The notes beneath the pieces were generated by a model. That model was given only the letters and a program-made list of their open reading frames with translations, was not told the DNA's origin and did no database searches. A DNA stretch of 64,000 nt from Sterolibacterium sp. Lineage in GTDB: Bacteria; Pseudomonadota; Gammaproteobacteria; Burkholderiales; Rhodocyclaceae. Made by a program: the position numbers and the translations under genes. This document shows, piece after piece, positions 9,465 to 18,646 of this stretch. The DNA is taken from positions 62,001-126,000 of the forward strand of contig JAQTOA010000002.1 of assembly GCA_028713555.1 (NCBI GenBank), in the 5' to 3' direction. Every line of letters starts with the position of its first letter. Position 1 is the stretch's first letter.

Positions 9465-10259
9465 TTATTCGGTTGGCAGCACCCACGACGGCTTGCGTTT
9501 TTCAAGAAACGCACTCATGCCCTCCCTGCATTCTTCAGAGGCGCGTGTCCGGGTGGTGCGTTGCGCCGTGTCTTCGATCAAATCGGCACTGACCGGCCGC
9601 GACGCGACGGCGCAAATCACTTCCTTGCACTCGGCCAGCGCGTTCGGGCCGTTTTTCAGTAGGGCATCGGCGATTTCTCCGATGGCTTCGTCAAGCGCAG
9701 TCTCATCAGGCACGATCTCATGCACTAGGCCGATCCGATAGGCTTCTGCCGCCGCAAAACGCTCGGCGGTAAGCATGTAGCGCCGCGCATAACGCTCGCC
9801 GATGGCGGCGATGACGTATGGGCTAATCACCGCCGGGATGACGCCGAGTTTGACTTCGGACAGAGCGAATTGCGCGCTATAGGTGGCGATAGCGATGTCG
9901 CACGCCGCCACCAAACCGACCCCGCCGCCGTAGGTCGGTCCCTGTACGCGGGCAATCGTCGGTTTCTTTATCTGTGCCAGACGGCGCAGCATTTCGGCCA
10001 GCGTGCGCGAATCGTTCAGGCTGTCTTCCGCCGAAAAGGCGGCTGCCCGCTTCATCCAGTTAAGATCGGCGCCGGCGCAGAAGATCTTGCCGGTGCTGGA
10101 AATCACCAACAGACGCACCGCGTCGTCGTTCTCCATCATGTCGATGGCGTCGATCAGTTCGACAATCAGCGCATCGTCGAAAGCGTTATGGCGTTCGGGG
10201 CGGTTTAGCGTAAGTATGCCAACACCGAGATCAACATCGGTAAGTATGTTCTGGTACAT
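9465..10259 (-). CDS. Enoyl-CoA hydratase/isomerase, methylglutaconyl-CoA hydratase-like
   Basis: Crotonase-family protein of 264 residues. The oxyanion-hole segments are CAGADLNWMKR and GPTYGGGVGLVAACDIAI, and the catalytic Glu lies in EVKLGVIPAVISPYVIAAIG. The GADLNWM signature and the overall sequence resemble the LiuC/AtuE type that hydrates 3-methylglutaconyl-CoA in leucine catabolism, but other substrates are possible. The ATG at 10259 has a strong Shine-Dalgarno (GGGAGG), which excludes the upstream in-frame start at 10283. The gene is 64 bp downstream of the DsbA-fold isomerase gene and in the same strand series as the thiolase. Confidence 0.85.
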   Translation of the reverse strand: MYQNILTDVDLGVGILTLNRPERHNAFDDALIVELIDAIDMMENDDAVRLLVISSTGKIFCAGADLNWMKRAAAFSAEDSLNDSRTLAEMLRRLAQIKKPTIARVQGPTYGGGVGLVAACDIAIATYSAQFALSEVKLGVIPAVISPYVIAAIGERYARRYMLTAERFAAAEAYRIGLVHEIVPDETALDEAIGEIADALLKNGPNALAECKEVICAVASRPVSADLIEDTAQRTTRTRASEECREGMSAFLEKRKPSWVLPTE

Positions 10260-10323
10260 GGTTCCTCCCTGAAGCCGCCCCAAGGAGGAACGGCAATAAT
10301 TTCTTGAGCGAAGCGATCAATCT

Positions 10324-10926
10324 TCAGAATCCGCCGGTCTGCAACCACTTTTCAATCTGCGGCAAGCGGTCGGCGCCCCAGAACGGTTCGCCGTCGACAA
10401 TGAAATAGGGAGCACCGAACATGCCCTTAGCAATCGCGCCGTCGGTTTCGGACTTGAGGCGTTCCTTGATCTCGGGACTGGCGACAGCCTTGGTCAGGGC
10501 ATCCTTGTCGATGCCAAGGCCGTTGGCGATCTCCTGTATCACGGTAAGCTCTGAAATGTCGCGTCCTTCCATCCAGTAGGCGCGGAATATGGCGTGGGCG
10601 AACTCGCGCGCCTTGGCGCAATCTTGCCCGTGCAGCCAGTAGTAGGCACGCGCCGCCACCACGGTGGCGAGCGGAAATTTCACCGGAAACTTGAAGGGAT
10701 GGCCATAGAAACGCGCCGAGCGCGAAAAGTCTCGAAGCGAGTACTCACCCTTCAGGGGCACTGTTACCAGCAGCGGCAGGCCGGTCTTCTGGAAAGCCGC
10801 GCCGAGCATCATCGGCCGCCATTTGACCCGGCGCCCGTATTTCGCCGCCAGCTCATCGATCATTTCACTGGCAAGATAAGAGTAGGGCGAGGAAAAGTCG
10901 AAGTAGAACTCAATGGGTTCGGCCAT
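10324..10926 (-). CDS. 2-hydroxychromene-2-carboxylate isomerase-like protein (DsbA fold)
   Basis: 200-residue kappa-class-GST/HCCA-isomerase family protein. The N-terminus EFYFDFSSPYSYLASE contains the conserved Ser of the SPYSY motif that binds glutathione, and the C-terminus GMFGAPYFIVDGEPFWGADRLPQIEKWL is diagnostic. NahD-type members isomerise a naphthalene-pathway intermediate using glutathione. Many homologues occur outside aromatic pathways, next to acyl-CoA genes as here, and their substrate is unknown. The gene lies between the hydratase and thiolase genes on the same strand. Confidence 0.85.
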   Translation of the reverse strand: MAEPIEFYFDFSSPYSYLASEMIDELAAKYGRRVKWRPMMLGAAFQKTGLPLLVTVPLKGEYSLRDFSRSARFYGHPFKFPVKFPLATVVAARAYYWLHGQDCAKAREFAHAIFRAYWMEGRDISELTVIQEIANGLGIDKDALTKAVASPEIKERLKSETDGAIAKGMFGAPYFIVDGEPFWGADRLPQIEKWLQTGGF

Positions 10927-11005
10927 GGTTTTCTCCTAGGCGGTTGGAGCCGTTCTCAATTGATCGGCGCAAATCGTTTCCTATTCTAGGGTAAGCAGCA
11001 AAGCA

Positions 11006-12190
11006 TTAAACCAGTTCGATACCAACGGCCGTGGCTTCGCCGCCGCCGATACACAAACTGGCAACGCCGCGACGCTTGCCATATTTTCTCAACGCGCCGA
11101 TCAGGGTGACGATGATGCGTGCGCCGGAAGCGCCGATCGGATGACCAAGGGCACAAGCGCCGCCATGCACGTTCACCTTGTCGTGCGGCAGCTTGAGATC
11201 ATGCATTGCCGCCATGGTCACCACGGCAAAAGCCTCGTTGATTTCCCAGAGATCGACGCTGTCGGTGCTCCAGCCGGCCTTCGCCAGCAATTTCTGCATG
11301 GCACCAACCGGGGCTGTGGTAAACCAGGCCGGTTCGTGGGCATGAGTGCTGTGGGCAACGATGGTGGCGAGCGGATGCAGCCCCAGCTTCTCGGCCGTGG
11401 AGCGACGCATCAGCACCAGCGCCGCGGCACCGTCGGAGATCGAGGAGGAATTGGCCGCGGTTACCGTACCGTCCTTGCGGAAGGCGGGTTTGAGGCTGGG
11501 AATCTTGTCAAGCTGGGCCTTGAACGGCAGTTCGTCCTTGTCGATAACGGTGTCGCCTTTTTTTCCGGCGATGGTGACGGCAGCGGTTTCCCAGGCGAAG
11601 GAGCCGTCCGTGTTGGCCTGTTTGGCGCGGATGGTCGAGGCTATCGAAAACTGGTCCTGGGCTTCACGGGTAAAGCGATATTTGTCGGCGCATTCCTCGG
11701 CGAAGGTACCCATCAAGCGCCCTTTCTCGTAGGCGTCTTCGAGCCCATCGAGAAACATGTGATCGAAAACCTGGCCATGGCCCATGCGGAAACCGCCGCG
11801 AGCCTTGGTCATCAGGTAGGGCGCATTGGTCATCGACTCCATGCCGCCGCCGACCATGATCGTGTTGGTCCCGGCCAGCAGCATGTCGTTGGCGAACATC
11901 ACGGCGCGCATGCCGGAGCCGCACATCTTGTTGATCGTAGTACAGCCTGCTGCCAACGGCAGGCCGGCGCCGAGGCTGGCCTGGCGCGCCGGCGCCTGGC
12001 CCTGACCGGCGGGCAGCACACAGCCCATGATGACTTCATCCATCTGATCCGGTTTCAGCCCGGATCTTTCGACGGCCGCCTTGATGGCCGCGGCGCCAAG
12101 CTGGGCACAGCTGAGGGGGGCAAAGTCACCCTGGAAGCCGCCCATTGGGGTGCGGGCGGCGGAAACAATGACGACGGGATCATGATTCAT
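11006..12190 (-). CDS. Acetyl-CoA C-acetyltransferase (thiolase)
   Basis: 394 residues, normal for a biosynthetic or degradative thiolase II. The nucleophilic Cys is in NKMCGSGMRAVM, the conserved His in GGACALGHPIGASGAR, and the C-terminal catalytic Cys in ASLCIGGGEATAVGIE. It condenses or cleaves acetoacetyl-CoA. Given the phaC gene about 1.2 kb away on the other strand, it could supply acetoacetyl-CoA for polyhydroxybutyrate synthesis. Its position beside an enoyl-CoA hydratase would also suit leucine or fatty-acid catabolism. A phaB reductase is not in the window. Confidence 0.92.
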   Translation of the reverse strand: MNHDPVVIVSAARTPMGGFQGDFAPLSCAQLGAAAIKAAVERSGLKPDQMDEVIMGCVLPAGQGQAPARQASLGAGLPLAAGCTTINKMCGSGMRAVMFANDMLLAGTNTIMVGGGMESMTNAPYLMTKARGGFRMGHGQVFDHMFLDGLEDAYEKGRLMGTFAEECADKYRFTREAQDQFSIASTIRAKQANTDGSFAWETAAVTIAGKKGDTVIDKDELPFKAQLDKIPSLKPAFRKDGTVTAANSSSISDGAAALVLMRRSTAEKLGLHPLATIVAHSTHAHEPAWFTTAPVGAMQKLLAKAGWSTDSVDLWEINEAFAVVTMAAMHDLKLPHDKVNVHGGACALGHPIGASGARIIVTLIGALRKYGKRRGVASLCIGGGEATAVGIELV

Positions 12191-12395
12191 GGCGATACTC
12201 CGGTTGGGTTAGATATATCTTCTGTTCAGAGAGGTTTCAGAATTCAGCTCATCATCCCAGGCTTCTGCAGCCAACTCATTTTCTGCTTGGTACCTAAAGG
12301 GGATAGAAAATGTTGCAGTGCGGCATGGCGGAGTAGAATAACAGGATTTCGTGCACAGCTGAACTCCAAAAGCTGAGCTTAGCCCCCCAACCATT

Positions 12396-13409
12396 ATGCA
12401 GATCAGCTTCCCATTCGAGCAGTTTCCCCTCCCTGGCACCGTCCGGGAAATCGCCGAAGGCGTGCTCTGGGTGCGTATGCCGCTTCCTTTCGCACTCGAC
12501 CATGTCAATCTCTGGCTGATTCGGGATGGATCCTGCTGGACTCTGGTAGATACCGGAATCGCCCTCGATGACGTGAAGAATTGCTGGCGCCAATTGCTGC
12601 CCGCCTACTCCTTGAGCCGCCTGATCGCCACCCATTGTCACCCCGACCACCTCGGCCTTGCCGGCTGGCTGGCGCACGAGACCGGCGCACCGCTGTGGAT
12701 CACCCAGGGCGAATACCTTACCGCGCAAATGCTCTATGAGCAGATTGGCAGCTATAGCCGCTCCGCCTTACTTGCGCTGTTCCACCGGCATGGCCTGGAC
12801 GAGAGCCGCACGCAGGCCATGGCGAGGCGCGGCAATAGCTATAAAGGCAACTCGTCTGAAGTGCCTGCCACATACACCCGCCTGTTCGGCGGCCAGCAAC
12901 TCGTCATCGGCGGACGCGACTGGCGCGTCATCTGCGGTTACGGCCATTCGCCCGAACACGCCGCACTCTACTGCGCCGAACTGAACCTGCTGATTTCCGG
13001 CGACATGCTGCTGCCACGCATCACCACCAACGTTAGCGTCATACCCGCAAGTCCGGACGGCAACCCTCTCGCCCTGTTTCTCGCCTCAATCGACGACTTC
13101 AAGCCGTTGCCCGACGACACGCTGGTGCTGCCCTCTCACGGTAAACCGTTCCGCGGCCTGCATCAGCGCGTCGCCGAGTTGGTCCGACATCACGGCGAAC
13201 GGTTAAGCGCGCTGCTGGCTGCCGCCGGCCAGCCCAAGACCGCCGCCGAACTGATGCCGGTGTTGTTTGAGCGCACGCTCGATGACCCGCACCAAGTCTT
13301 GTTTGCCATGGGCGAGACAATCGCCCACCTGAACTTTCTGGAACACAGACAGCAATTACAACGCATCAATACCAAAGACATTACCCGTTTTGTGAAACCG
13401 CAAAAATAG
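12396..13409 (+). CDS. Metallo-beta-lactamase-fold hydrolase
   Basis: 337 residues with the THCHPDHLG zinc motif (HxHxDH class), GYGHSPEHAALY and LVLPSHGKPF, which are later metal-ligand regions. The N-terminal half is the MBL domain, and a C-terminal helical domain (about 230-337) resembles the extra domain of the LACTB2-like subgroup. Likely a thioesterase or other hydrolase; the substrate cannot be read from sequence. It is 10 bp upstream of phaC and presumably co-transcribed, which suggests acyl-thioester metabolism, but that is inference. The intergenic region to the divergent thiolase gene is 205 bp. Confidence 0.85.
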   Translation: MQISFPFEQFPLPGTVREIAEGVLWVRMPLPFALDHVNLWLIRDGSCWTLVDTGIALDDVKNCWRQLLPAYSLSRLIATHCHPDHLGLAGWLAHETGAPLWITQGEYLTAQMLYEQIGSYSRSALLALFHRHGLDESRTQAMARRGNSYKGNSSEVPATYTRLFGGQQLVIGGRDWRVICGYGHSPEHAALYCAELNLLISGDMLLPRITTNVSVIPASPDGNPLALFLASIDDFKPLPDDTLVLPSHGKPFRGLHQRVAELVRHHGERLSALLAAAGQPKTAAELMPVLFERTLDDPHQVLFAMGETIAHLNFLEHRQQLQRINTKDITRFVKPQK

Positions 13410-13419
13410 GAGAATTTCC

Positions 13420-15237
13420 ATGCCCGCCCCAGAAACCCAGGAAGATCGGATTCCCGACCCGAAGGAAATCGCCAAGACCTTCGCCGAGGTGGCGCAGCGC
13501 GCTTCCAGGATGATCGTCGATCACACGCAGCGCCAATTGAAGCATGGTATCAGCAGGCCCACCGACGAGTTAGGCATTGCCCAGGCGTTCATGGACATGA
13601 TGGCCAAGATGCTCGCTAACCCTTACCAGATGGCGCAGGCGCAAATGAACCTGATATGGGACTATTTTTCCCTGTGGCAACATTCGATGATGCGTTTTTC
13701 CGGCATTGATACCACACCGATAGCCATCCCGGCCAAGGGTGACAACCGCTTCAAGGATGCCGAATGGGAAGAGCATTTCCTGTTCGACTTCATAAAACAG
13801 TCCTATCTCATCACGGCTCGCCACATCCACGACACAGTCAGCAAAGTCGAAGGCTTGCCGGACAACGCGAAGAAGAAAGTAAATTTCTTCACCCGCCAGT
13901 TCATTGATGCCCTCTCGCCTTCCAACTTCGCCATCACCAACCCTGAAGTGCTGCGTGAAACACTCAACAGCCACGGGCAGAACCTGCTCAATGGCTTCAA
14001 CAACCTGCTGCGCGACATCGAGGATGGCGATGGCCAGTTGCGCGTCAAGATGGCCGATCCGAACGCTTTCGAGGTCGGACGCAATGTCGGTACCACGCCA
14101 GGTAAAGTGGTATTCCAGAACGACCTGATCCAGCTGCTGCAATTCAATCCGACCACCAAGGAAGTGCTCAAGCGTCCGTTGCTGATCATCCCCCCCTGGA
14201 TCAACAAATATTACATTCTCGATCTGCGTCAGTCGAATTCGTTCATCAAATGGGCAACCGGACAGGGCCACACGGTGTTCGTCATTTCCTGGGTGAATCC
14301 GGATGCCAAACTGGCATTGAAAGGTTTCGACGATTACATGACGGAAGGTTCCCTGGCCGCGCTCGACGCCGTCTGCAAACAAACCGGCGAGCAGGAAGTC
14401 AATCTCATTGGTTACTGTCTTGGCGGTACGCTGCTCGGCGCCACGCTGGGCTACCTGGCCAGCAAGAAGGACCAGCGCATCGCCTCCGCCACTTTCTTCG
14501 TGGCGCTGCTCGACTTCTCGGCGCCCGGTGAATTGGGGGTCTTCATCGATGAGCAGCAGGTAACCAGCCTGGAAAAGAAAATGGAGGAACGCGGCTTCCT
14601 CGAAGGTTCGGAGATGGCCGGCACCTTCAACATGCTGCGTTCCAACGACCTGATCTGGTCGTTCGTGGTGAACAACTACCTGATGGGCAAGCAGCCTTTC
14701 CCTTTCGACCTGCTCTACTGGAACTCCGATTCCACCCGCATGCCCTACAAGATGCACAGCTTCTATCTGCGCAACATGTACCTGAAGAATCTACTCAAGG
14801 AGCCGGGAGGCATCGAACTCAACGGCGTGCCGATCGATATCGGCAAGGTCAAGGTGCCCAGCTATTTCATCTCGACCATGGAAGATCACATCGCACCATG
14901 GAAAAGCACTTATCTTGGGGCCAGAAGTCTCGGCGGCCGAGTACGCTACGTACTCGGCGGTTCCGGCCACATCGCCGGAATCGTCAATCCGCCTTCGGCC
15001 AACAAGTACGGCTATTGGACCAACGAAACCGGGGTCCTGCCGGAAACTGCCGAAGCATGGTTCGAAGGCAGTACCCAACACGAGGGATCCTGGTGGGCCG
15101 ACTGGCAGCAATGGATCACTGCGCTAGCGGGTGCCAAGGTGCCGGCACGCGATCCCGCAAAGGGCAAGCTGAAGGTGCTGGATGATGCGCCGGGCTCCTT
15201 CGTCAAGCTCCGTCTCGATACGCAGATAAAAACTTGA
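13420..15237 (+). CDS. phaC: Class I poly(3-hydroxyalkanoate) synthase
   Basis: Polymerises (R)-3-hydroxyacyl-CoA into PHA granules. 605 residues, close to the Cupriavidus enzyme. An N-terminal PhaC_N region is followed by an alpha/beta-hydrolase core. The lipase-like box GYCLGG places the catalytic Cys at residue 333, Asp at 489 (SMEDHIAP) and His at 517 (GGSGHIAG). The start has a good Shine-Dalgarno (AGGAG) 8 bp upstream. No phaA/phaB/phaR neighbours follow, although a thiolase gene lies nearby. The next gene is a signalling protein on the same strand, 122 bp away. Confidence 0.95.
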   Translation: MPAPETQEDRIPDPKEIAKTFAEVAQRASRMIVDHTQRQLKHGISRPTDELGIAQAFMDMMAKMLANPYQMAQAQMNLIWDYFSLWQHSMMRFSGIDTTPIAIPAKGDNRFKDAEWEEHFLFDFIKQSYLITARHIHDTVSKVEGLPDNAKKKVNFFTRQFIDALSPSNFAITNPEVLRETLNSHGQNLLNGFNNLLRDIEDGDGQLRVKMADPNAFEVGRNVGTTPGKVVFQNDLIQLLQFNPTTKEVLKRPLLIIPPWINKYYILDLRQSNSFIKWATGQGHTVFVISWVNPDAKLALKGFDDYMTEGSLAALDAVCKQTGEQEVNLIGYCLGGTLLGATLGYLASKKDQRIASATFFVALLDFSAPGELGVFIDEQQVTSLEKKMEERGFLEGSEMAGTFNMLRSNDLIWSFVVNNYLMGKQPFPFDLLYWNSDSTRMPYKMHSFYLRNMYLKNLLKEPGGIELNGVPIDIGKVKVPSYFISTMEDHIAPWKSTYLGARSLGGRVRYVLGGSGHIAGIVNPPSANKYGYWTNETGVLPETAEAWFEGSTQHEGSWWADWQQWITALAGAKVPARDPAKGKLKVLDDAPGSFVKLRLDTQIKT

Positions 15238-15359
15238 CCTGGAAGCTCATGTAGTTTTTAATCATTGCTTTATCTAAAGAAGCTGCCTAACCACCATGAT
15301 GACCGGAGGAAATCCTTGCTGGTTACTGGTTACTATCTGATTCTTGCTGACGAAATCTG

Positions 15360-16625
15360 ATGAACCAGGTCATCGCATCCTCGCACGATATATTTCTGGG
15401 CAGACAGCCGCTCATAGACCGGAACCAAGCGGTGGTTGCTTACGAACTGCTGTTTCGCAATACCTCGGAAAACACCTCGGTAATCACCAGTGCCAAAGCG
15501 GCAACCGCAGACGTGGTTTGCAAGGCTTTTGCCGAACTGGGCCTGGCTGCTGCATTGGGCAATCAAAGAGCGTTCATCAATGTGGATGAGGAATTTCTCT
15601 GCGATGACGGCATTGTTGAGTTTCTGCCCAAGGAAACCGTCTTGCTCGAGGTCGACGCCAGCACTGATCCCTCTCCCCGATTGCTCGGCCGTTGCGGCGA
15701 ATTGAAGACAAGCGGCTACGAATTCTCGGTTTCCGGCATCGACACGCTTTCCGAGCCGGTGAACCAGCTTCTGAAGCTGGCCTCTTTCTCGAAACTGGAC
15801 GTCGGCACAATCGCTACGGGCAGGAGTGGCCCGATTATTTCCAGGTTGCGCGCTTCGCCGACCAAGTTGATCGCCAACCGGGTTGAGTCGGTCGAAGAAA
15901 AGAAACTTTGCGCCGACCTCGGCTTCGATATTTTTCAGGGATACTTCTTCGCCCACCCCGTCATCGTCGAAGGGCGCAAGCTGAATTCTTCCTACCAGGG
16001 GATGATGCGCCTGATCAATCTGATCAATGAAAATGCCGACCTGGGCAAGATCGAGACCGCCTTCAAGAGCGAGCCGGGGCTGGCTATCAACCTGTTACGC
16101 CTGACCAATTCAGTGGGCGCGGGGATGCATGTGCGGATCACTTCGATCCGCCATGCGATTACCGTGGTCGGCCTGCGTCAAATCCAGCGTTGGCTAACAT
16201 TGTTGCTGTTCAGCCAAGCAGGGAGCAACGCCAGTCTCGCCAACAATCCATTGATGCAAACCGCCGCGCTACGCGGCTGTTTCATGGAACTGCTAGCCTA
16301 CCGCTGCTTCCCCACGAAACGAGATTTGCGCGATCAAGCCTTCATCACTGGCTTGATGTCCTTCATGCCGGCAGCCCTCAGCATGTCCATGACCGATATT
16401 CTTTCCCAGATAGCCGTCACCACAGAAGTTCGGCTTGCCTTATCGCGGCGTGAAGGGGAACTTGGGCTGCTGCTGGACCTCACCGAGCGATATGACAATG
16501 AGGATATCGATGGAGCCGCTACGTTGCTCAAGCGATTCAGCAACAAGATTACCTTCCAGACCCTGGGGCTGTGCCTTAGCGAAACCATTGCCTGGGTGCA
16601 ACAACTTGGCATGGAAACAGAATAA
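15360..16625 (+). CDS. EAL-HDOD two-domain signalling protein (degenerate EAL)
   Basis: 421 residues. Residues 10-205 form an EAL-like domain in which the catalytic EAL motif is replaced (AYELLFRN), and several metal-binding acidic residues of active c-di-GMP phosphodiesterases are not apparent. The FQGYFFAHP segment (the QGY/FxFxxP signature) is retained. Residues 215-410 form an HDOD domain (INLLRLTNSVG…IRHAITVVGLRQIQRWL). This YuxH-like architecture is common in beta- and gammaproteobacteria and is thought to be a non-catalytic regulator. Its partner is unknown. No operon partner is evident. Confidence 0.85.
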   Translation: MNQVIASSHDIFLGRQPLIDRNQAVVAYELLFRNTSENTSVITSAKAATADVVCKAFAELGLAAALGNQRAFINVDEEFLCDDGIVEFLPKETVLLEVDASTDPSPRLLGRCGELKTSGYEFSVSGIDTLSEPVNQLLKLASFSKLDVGTIATGRSGPIISRLRASPTKLIANRVESVEEKKLCADLGFDIFQGYFFAHPVIVEGRKLNSSYQGMMRLINLINENADLGKIETAFKSEPGLAINLLRLTNSVGAGMHVRITSIRHAITVVGLRQIQRWLTLLLFSQAGSNASLANNPLMQTAALRGCFMELLAYRCFPTKRDLRDQAFITGLMSFMPAALSMSMTDILSQIAVTTEVRLALSRREGELGLLLDLTERYDNEDIDGAATLLKRFSNKITFQTLGLCLSETIAWVQQLGMETE

Positions 16626-16670
16626 GGTTTCATCGGGTACCTGACACGGGGGGGCTAGAGTCGTGGCAGA

Positions 16671-17330
16671 CTACTTCGATTTGCCCCGCTCAGCCCGGGC
16701 CAGGGCAACGAGTTGATCAATGATTCCGGGTAGGGCTTCGTTGCTGCCGGCCATGGTATTCGAGGTCAAATATTTCCCTGCGACTATCACCGTCGGCACG
16801 CCGCGAATGGCATGCGCCTGGGTCAAATCCTGCGCACGATTGACCTTGCTCTGCACGGCGGCGGAATTGTAGGCTGCGGAGAACTTGCCGCGCTCCACTC
16901 CCTTTTGCGCCAGCCACTCGGTGACTTCCTTTTCGTCCCGATAGTTCATGTGTCCGACGTGGATTGCATCGAAGAGTTCGCTGTGTAACCGCTGCTCTTC
17001 AGCGATGGCGTCCAACGCATAGAAAAGCCGCGCTCCCGGCGCCCAGCGGCCATCCAGAAATATTGCCGGAATGCGGCGAAAGACGACATCTTCGGGAAGT
17101 GTCTTCCGCCACTGGTTAAGCACGGGATCCAAGTCATGACAGTGCGAGCAACCGTACCAGAAGAATTCGGTGACTTCGACCTTGTCCTTTATGCTTTGGA
17201 GGGTACTGGCTTCGGTCGGCTGCGCGGCGATCAAGATAAAGTTACGTCCCTCCGTCAGCTCGGCAAAAGCCACGCTGACGGAAAAAACGAGCAGCAGGCT
17301 GGCAAAGGCAAAGAAACGCCCGGGTTTCAT
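16671..17330 (-). CDS. DsbA-family thiol:disulfide oxidoreductase (CSHC active site)
   Basis: 219 residues with a signal peptide (residues 1-23, ending SVAFA). A thioredoxin/DsbA fold follows with the active site C61-S-H-C64 in FFWYGCSHCHDL and the cis-Pro loop GVPTVIV. It would oxidise cysteines of exported proteins. It is a divergent paralogue of the DsbA encoded immediately upstream. The CSHC dipeptide differs from the CPHC of canonical DsbA and would be expected to shift redox potential, but no activity can be assigned. The two genes are 12 bp apart. Confidence 0.88.
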   Translation of the reverse strand: MKPGRFFAFASLLLVFSVSVAFAELTEGRNFILIAAQPTEASTLQSIKDKVEVTEFFWYGCSHCHDLDPVLNQWRKTLPEDVVFRRIPAIFLDGRWAPGARLFYALDAIAEEQRLHSELFDAIHVGHMNYRDEKEVTEWLAQKGVERGKFSAAYNSAAVQSKVNRAQDLTQAHAIRGVPTVIVAGKYLTSNTMAGSNEALPGIIDQLVALARAERGKSK

Positions 17331-17342
17331 GCGGAATGGGAT

Positions 17343-17978
17343 TTATCTTTTGCCTTGTTCCAAGCGCGCCTTGGCAACCAGATCGTCCACAAGTTTCAGC
17401 ATGGCGTCGAAACTACCGGGATAGTTGTCGGGTGTACGGTATTTTCCTGCGATCACAAATGCGGGTACGCCGGGAATACCGTAGGCTCCCTGCTTCTGCT
17501 TGCTGCCCTGAGCCTTGCTCTGCACAGCGAAGGAGTTGAAGGTATCGGAAAACTTCTTGCGATCGAGGCCTTTATTGGCAGCCCAATTGATAACGCCGGC
17601 CTCATTCGTCAGGTCGGTATTCTCCCGATGAATTGCCGTAAAGGCAGCAGCGTGAAGCTTATCCAGTTCGCCCATGACATCCAGGGTATAGTAAAGTTTG
17701 GCCGGCGCTTCCCATTGCGGACGAAACACCACGGGTATGCGGATGAAAACGACATCCTTCGCCAGGGTCTTTTGCCACTTGTTCACAAACGGATCCATGT
17801 GCTCGCAGTGCGGGCACATATAAGAAAAAAACTCAATCACCTCGATCTTGCCTTTCTCGGTCGCTTGCGGCGGGCTGATCAAGTCGTAGTCGCGGCCCTG
17901 TTTCAATTCGGCGGCGCTGGCGTTGACGAATGCCAGCGTCAGGGCGGCGAAAGCGAACAAATTTCTGAACTTCAACAT
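17343..17978 (-). CDS. dsbA: Thiol:disulfide interchange protein DsbA
   Basis: 211-residue periplasmic oxidoreductase. The signal peptide is MLKFRNLFAFAALTLAFVNASA. The active site is C55-P-H-C58 in FFSYMCPHCEHMDPF, and the cis-Pro loop is GVPAFVI. I chose the ATG at 17978 because AGGAG lies 6 nt before it. An ATG two codons earlier and longer frames upstream lack proper spacing. It introduces disulfides into periplasmic proteins and is normally recycled by DsbB, which is not in the window. The SPOR gene ends 25 bp upstream of its start. Confidence 0.92.
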   Translation of the reverse strand: MLKFRNLFAFAALTLAFVNASAAELKQGRDYDLISPPQATEKGKIEVIEFFSYMCPHCEHMDPFVNKWQKTLAKDVVFIRIPVVFRPQWEAPAKLYYTLDVMGELDKLHAAAFTAIHRENTDLTNEAGVINWAANKGLDRKKFSDTFNSFAVQSKAQGSKQKQGAYGIPGVPAFVIAGKYRTPDNYPGSFDAMLKLVDDLVAKARLEQGKR

Positions 17979-18003
17979 GAACATCTCCTGGATAGATAGA
18001 TTC

Positions 18004-18645
18004 TTATTGGGGAGCGCTGACATTCTCCTTGGTTTTAACCACGCTCGTCTGGATTCCGTTCTGGGACAGTTGATTTCTCATGCGGTTCATTTCCTCCGGC
18101 TTGGCAAACGGGCCGACGCGAACGCGATGCATGAGCCCCTTGTCGGGCACATGCACCTCCTGCACGCTGGCTTCCATTCCCATTAACGCCAGCTTGGCCT
18201 TCAGGTTGTCGGCGTCGGTGGATTTCTGGAAGGCGCCGGCCTGGAGATAATACAGTTCGCTGGGTGGGACGGACGCATCAACCGTGGCTGGTACATTTGG
18301 AAGCTGCTGCTTGGCATTTGTGCCCCCGAGGGTATCGGCGGCGGAGCTGGGCGCAGCTTCCTGGCCGCTCGGCAAAATCTTGTAAAACTCGAAACGCGGC
18401 TTCTCATTCACCTTATCACCCGGCTTGCCGGGCAATGCTTGCGGTGGCGCCGTGCCTGGCTTGGCGTCGGTCTTTTCGGGCCGTGACTCCTTATCCAGAA
18501 AAGGCAAGGGGGTCTTGTTCAGATACCAGACCACGCCGAAAGCGATCAACACGCCGACCACCAAGCCCAAGAACAAGCCGAGCAAGGTGCCGCCGCGTTG
18601 TGCTTTGGCTATGGATAGCAGCCCATAGGGAGGTTGTTTAGTCAT
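18004..18645 (-). CDS. SPOR-domain membrane protein (FtsN-like)
   Basis: 213 residues. A short cytoplasmic N-terminus precedes a membrane segment at about 19-42 (TLLGLFLGLVVGVLIAFGVVWYL). A Pro-rich periplasmic linker and a C-terminal SPOR domain follow (YYLQAGAFQKSTDADNLKAKLALMGMEAS…RVRVGPF). SPOR domains bind denuded glycan strands at the septum. The argS-SPOR-dsbA order is common in betaproteobacteria. The ATG at 18645 is 1 bp after the argS stop, so translation is probably coupled. The longer open frame upstream overlaps argS and is spurious. Confidence 0.9.
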   Translation of the reverse strand: MTKQPPYGLLSIAKAQRGGTLLGLFLGLVVGVLIAFGVVWYLNKTPLPFLDKESRPEKTDAKPGTAPPQALPGKPGDKVNEKPRFEFYKILPSGQEAAPSSAADTLGGTNAKQQLPNVPATVDASVPPSELYYLQAGAFQKSTDADNLKAKLALMGMEASVQEVHVPDKGLMHRVRVGPFAKPEEMNRMRNQLSQNGIQTSVVKTKENVSAPQ

Positions 18646-18646
18646 C

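Noticed and set aside
11141-12376. 411-codon open frame antisense to the thiolase
   Set aside because: It mirrors the thiolase gene, whose active-site motifs are intact. No ribosome binding site or motif supports it.
13570-14757. 395-codon open frame antisense to phaC
   Set aside because: phaC has all catalytic residues on the other strand. The antisense product has no recognisable motif and reflects GC-rich codon bias.
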